A stretch of DNA of 31,927 nt from Ophiothrix spiculata. Its lineage: Eukaryota > Echinodermata > Ophiuroidea > Amphilepidida > Ophiotrichidae. Below, one piece after another: positions 28,554 to 31,927 of this stretch (position 1 is its first letter; each line of letters begins with the position of its first letter). The notes below the pieces were generated by a model. That model searched no databases. It had not been told where the DNA came from and was given only the letters and a program-made list of their open reading frames with translations. The stretch lies in NCBI GenBank assembly GCA_000969725.1, contig JXSR01S060447.1; one strand, given 5' to 3'. Position numbers and translations under genes: made by a program.

Positions 28554-28822
28554 ACATTTGATATTTAAATAAGCGCATCATGCACAGTACAGCGTACACA
28601 GAGGTAAGTTTACGCAGTACGCATTGTTCATCACACGTCGAGAACTTGAGTATGTGCAAAGACTCGGACTTGGGAACAGACAAACGACAAAGCAACGAAC
28701 ATTTAAAAACTAGCATTTTGCTTCAGATTCTGCTAAATATTTTTATGAAAATGAGTATCTGTTAAATTGAAAACATTTAGAATTTAATTTATACATTTTC
28801 AGGAAGACTTTCATTGTTGAAA

Positions 28823-28978
28823 GGTATTCAAACATACTACAGAGCTGTTCACTGCAAATCAACAACTCTGCATCCAATGCGTCGGCGTATTTTTATCACG
28901 CTTGGGTGGCTAAAGCAGACACATGGATGCAATGTTGTTGATTTGCGATGAACAACTCTGTAGCGTGCTTGAATATCT
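28823..28978. mobile_element. Foldback MITE with ATTCAAACATACTACAGAG ends
   Basis: Arms of about 56 bp: TATTCAAACATACTACAGAG, CTGTTCACTGCAAATCAACA, ACTCTGCATCCA; the right arm is the complement with about ten changes. The loop is about 40 nt. Related to the smaller unit at 28480-28553. Confidence 0.75.
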
Positions 28979-29227
28979 AAATCAACACGTTTTGAGGAAA
29001 AAAGAAATATTAAAACTCAGCAGTCTTGTGAAAGGCATGATAAGGACTATCCATATACTCCATAAACCTATAAGTGCGGACCTAGATTACTGCGTAATTG
29101 CCCCATAAAAATTGTGTATCAAGCATTGGCAAGTGTATATGGGCAAGTTTGCATATTTATGCATAAATGCTGCATAATTTTGCATAATTTGGTTTGTACT
29201 TAAGTCCATGAAGTATATCGAGGATTG

Positions 29228-29336
29228 AAAGCCACAAGGCCGTGTTTTCACAGGCAACAAGGAGCCACAAGGTGTATTTGTACCTTTGCTGCCTGCTCAA
29301 ATACAGCCTTATGGCTCTTTGATGCCTGTGCAAATA
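29228..29336. repeat. Foldback repeat with CACAGGCAACAAGGAGCCAC arms
   Basis: TTCACAGGCAACAAGGAGCC, ACAAGGTGTATTTG on the left pairs with CAAATACAGCCTTATGGCTC, TTTGATGCCTGTGCAA on the right. The word GCCACAAGG is also directly repeated at 29231 and 29263. Confidence 0.6.
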
Positions 29337-30264
29337 TGTGTCCATCCAGCCCGTATGAGCAGTAAATGCAAGAAACTTCATTTTGCGCTACAGGTGAAAA
29401 TACATGTCAAGGTCCTAATTTGCCGAAATTGATTTTTTGACAGATTCACAATTCTAGTGCTTATTTCAAAATACCAGCAAAGTTTCATTTCAAGAAAATG
29501 ATAGGAAATGTGAAATAAATGTGCATATTTTTAAGACGATCAACAGAAAATATAGGGCTTACTGATCTTTGAACGCGTTTATCTACAAAATATACGTTAT
29601 ACGTTTTACTCCCCGTCAACCTTTGATGGACCATAACTTGACTTCTGGAAATCGTGTGAAGTTCATTAAGGTGTCATTTTAATCCTTAAAGCAATGTCTT
29701 TGCAAATTATTAAAAGAATGAAAATGACAAGAGCTGGCATTTACTGCTGTTTTGGGATGGACAGTCACATATGGCCGTCAACCCTCGATATATTGAATCA
29801 GAATATTTTGTTGTGCTGTGTTTGAATCTCCACTAAAGTTGGCCCTTTCTCAATTTCAATTTATTGCAGATTCAAGTTTACTATATCATCAGCTTAAAAC
29901 TTGTAATTGGATAGTTCATACTACAGTTAGAAGTGGAGTGATGATTCATAAAACTGAGAAATGGGTGTCCAAGTTTGCATTTTATGTACATTTCTATAAC
30001 AACATTTACCTTGAAATGAAAACTGATATTTTGAATGATATGAACATAGCAGATCCATAAATAGATTATGTTCGACTTTATTGGAGGTTTTGGTGAGCAT
30101 GCAGCCACATATAATAAGGAGAAGGTGTTATGTATGAAACTGTAATTGCTGTATTTGGATATCAATTTAGTTTTGCTTGTACTCATAGTTTTGATATATT
30201 TTCACAGTTACCCTTTGAATCTTTGAGGTTTGGTAATGAATTACCATTATGAGCATTCCTAAAT

Positions 30265-30779
30265 CAGTTCGGCGGAACTCACAATTCGGATACGTATCCA
30301 AATTTGGATACCCACGCACATTTCGTATCCGAATTGTGATACCCGTATCACTGAAACCCATATCTGAATAAGGATATGGAGGGGTATCTGAATTCGGATA
30401 CTCCTCTCGTGGCGCAGAAAACAAATCGATGGCACAAGCTGGCAAGTACATGTAGAACATCTTTCTTGCATTTATGATAAATGTATCTGTGGAAATGTCA
30501 TTTTCATCTGTGCAATTCCAGCGGAACAGCTTCGAATCATGTCGTATCACAGAAGGCAAAATAATTTGGCCAATACTTTCTTAGAATTTAAAGGACAAAT
30601 GATGATAATGTTATTGACTTTTATACATACCTGTCTAGTGCGCGGCGAAGCTGAATATTCATTTCAGCTGATATCCCGTTTCAGCTGTTTTTAATCCGAA
30701 TTCGGATACGGGTATCAGAATTGTGATACGGAGTATCCGAATTCGGATAGGTATCAGAATTGTGAGTTCCGCCGAACTG
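30265..30779. mobile_element. 515-bp MITE with perfect CAGTTCGGCGGAACTCACAA ends and clustered GAATTCGGATAC motifs
   Basis: A perfect 23-bp inverted pair (30265-30287 and 30757-30779). AAAT precedes and follows the element, a possible 4-bp target duplication. Both subterminal zones are packed with ATCCGAATTCGGATAC-type palindromes and GTATCAGAATTGTGATAC variants, at least eight in all. The middle is unrelated and non-coding. Repeated subterminal motifs in DNA transposons commonly bind transposase. Confidence 0.82.
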
Positions 30780-31154
30780 AAATACCTTGGTGGGGCTTGG
30801 AAATCATGAATAGGGTCAGAAAATTGTGTTAATTACAGTGAAACAATTTTTTTGGGGGAAATTCACATGACACGGAAATCCTTTGATGACACATTTTGTA
30901 TTTTCCTCAAATGGGCAGAAACTACACTCTGCAAATAGAGGTTCTATTTATGTAATAAATTAATAACTAATAATTATTGATTTGTTTCCTTGAATAATGA
31001 TGATAATAAATTGTATTGTTGTATACAAGAACAGAACTTTTGAAATAAAATGTTCATGTTTGACCTCATGCTGATGTAATGTTATGTTGTCTGTAGTTAC
31101 ATTTCTGCTAAAGATACTCCTTCTGCATTGACATAACTGAATAGTGTCTTTCCA

Positions 31155-31402
31155 CATCTCACAGGGACTTTCTTTTGAAAAATGCCAGGCGAGCTGCAAA
31201 TCACTCTCCTCCATATTTTTAGGTGAGCTGTGGGAGAGTGATTTGACATAATTTGCAAGGAATTGTATCATTTATATTCTGCCATGCAATTGTTTATGCC
31301 AATGGTGGTTGAGTGATAAATAGCTCTCCTCAGCTTCATTTAAGGAGAGTGATGGTGAGTAATCACTCTCACTATGCCTCAAAAGACAGTGCCTGATCTC
31401 AG
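31155..31402. repeat. Inverted pair of AATCACTCTCC-type repeats
   Basis: Segment 31157-31243 (CTCACAGGGACTTTCTTTTG, AAATCACTCTCC, GGAGAGTGATTTG) and the complement of 31325-31402 (CAGGCACTGTCTTTTGAGGC, GTGAGAGTGATTAC) are related. Both also resemble 4588-4665. Borders approximate. Confidence 0.5.
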
Positions 31403-31460
31403 TTAGTCCAATAGCTGCCATATTTAACATTTGTGTAGCTAATAAGAATATCATCTGTAA

Positions 31461-31615
31461 GACTGTGATCAAATAGAAGTATATGGTATTCGCTATACAC
31501 TCTTAAGGGGAGCCACTCATATTTGACAGGGATTATCCTCATCACAAAATAACATGGGTGCTTTCCCATGAGCGTATAGTGAATAATGTAAATTTATATT
31601 GTAGCAAGCAGCCTT
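31461..31615. mobile_element. MITE family A, copy 3
   Basis: GTGATCAAATAGAAGTATAT, GGTATTCGCTATACACTC, CACTCATATTTGACAGGGAT and TATCCTCATCAC match copy 1 closely. The right end is worn, ending GCAGCCTTA. Confidence 0.75.
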
Positions 31616-31927
31616 ATACTACTGTTTTTGTGCATTGAATCAGTGCAAATGACCTAAATTTAAATGACACTGATCAAAATTTTTATGAAACACTTAAATG
31701 CCACACACAATAACCTAAATTATTTCAAACGCAATTTGTTTTTGTTTTGATTTTTGACAAATTCCTCTTTAATTTTTATTGAATATTTCTTAGGGAGCAA
31801 AACCCCCTTATTTGGGGTAAAACTGCATTGAGAAAATTTTTAAATGTGTCCTATCTTGATGGGTTCTATGGACAATAGGTAACACAACTGTTTATTGCAA
31901 TTATTGCAATATTATGTTGAAATGTGT

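Larger units (their letters stand above)
22990..31927. other. 3' flank without a recognised gene
   Basis: No protein-coding gene, tRNA or rRNA recognised. The end of the TMEM220 transcript is not fixed: the first AATAAA words I noticed lie far downstream (24323, 26464) and inside or near repeats. Besides the elements listed separately, 25080-26180, 27500-28470 and 29400-30250 are AT-rich with nothing definable. A short open stretch at 25371-25682 has no recognisable family. Confidence 0.6.

Noticed and set aside
30167-30559. 130-codon open frame on the - strand, the longest single open frame in the window
   Set aside because: Much of it is the repeated GAATTCGGATAC motif of the 30265-30779 element, giving a repetitive peptide without a known domain.
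1-31927. LTR retroelements, LINE reverse transcriptase, Polinton-type genes, toxin genes, CRISPR arrays
   Set aside because: None of their hallmark protein motifs or repeat structures was seen anywhere in the window.

Overview
The window reads as nuclear DNA of an animal. It is AT-rich, has one gene split over 18 kb by GT-AG introns, and is full of short inverted-repeat transposon remnants and tRNA-derived SINE pieces. The product closely resembles vertebrate TMEM220. Together with the repeat style and frequent ACATGT-type words, this suggests an invertebrate deuterostome (sea urchin/starfish, acorn worm or amphioxus relative). I cannot settle the phylum by eye. No bacterial genes, rRNA, CRISPR array, LTR element or LINE reverse transcriptase were recognised.

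The only protein-coding gene I can support is a TMEM220 orthologue on the + strand, start codon 4333 and stop codon 22446-22448. Six exon positions join into a 181-residue, five-helix membrane protein. Two of these positions are tandemly duplicated. Position 2 exists as two 30-nt micro-exons (6533-6562 and 6645-6674). Position 4 exists as two 133-nt exons (13673-13805 and 13893-14025). The copies have equal length and identical phases, and each pair is separated by a very short intron (82 and 87 nt). For exon 4, using both copies or neither gives a premature stop, so exactly one must be chosen. The gene can therefore encode up to four isoforms. This is the most interesting feature of the window.

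Layout: 1-4290 is the 5' flank, with a CAGTTGAAC-rich array, MITEs and two SINE-like copies. Intron 1 (4462-6532) and the intron after the exon-2 pair (6675-10996) hold several MITEs and a perfect 29-bp hairpin. Intron 3 (11058-13672) has a row of three MITEs and a tRNA-headed SINE. Intron 4 (14026-20047) has more MITEs, two tandem repeats, a 287-bp near-perfect foldback and a second complex foldback. Intron 5 (20117-22324) has direct repeats and a MITE close to the last exon. The stop codon lies inside the first unit of a degenerate ~110-bp tandem repeat that runs to about 23030. The 3' flank (23030-31927) shows no gene, but a run of five abutting inverted-repeat elements (23260-25071), further MITEs, and a 515-bp element with repeated palindromic motifs near its ends (30265-30779).
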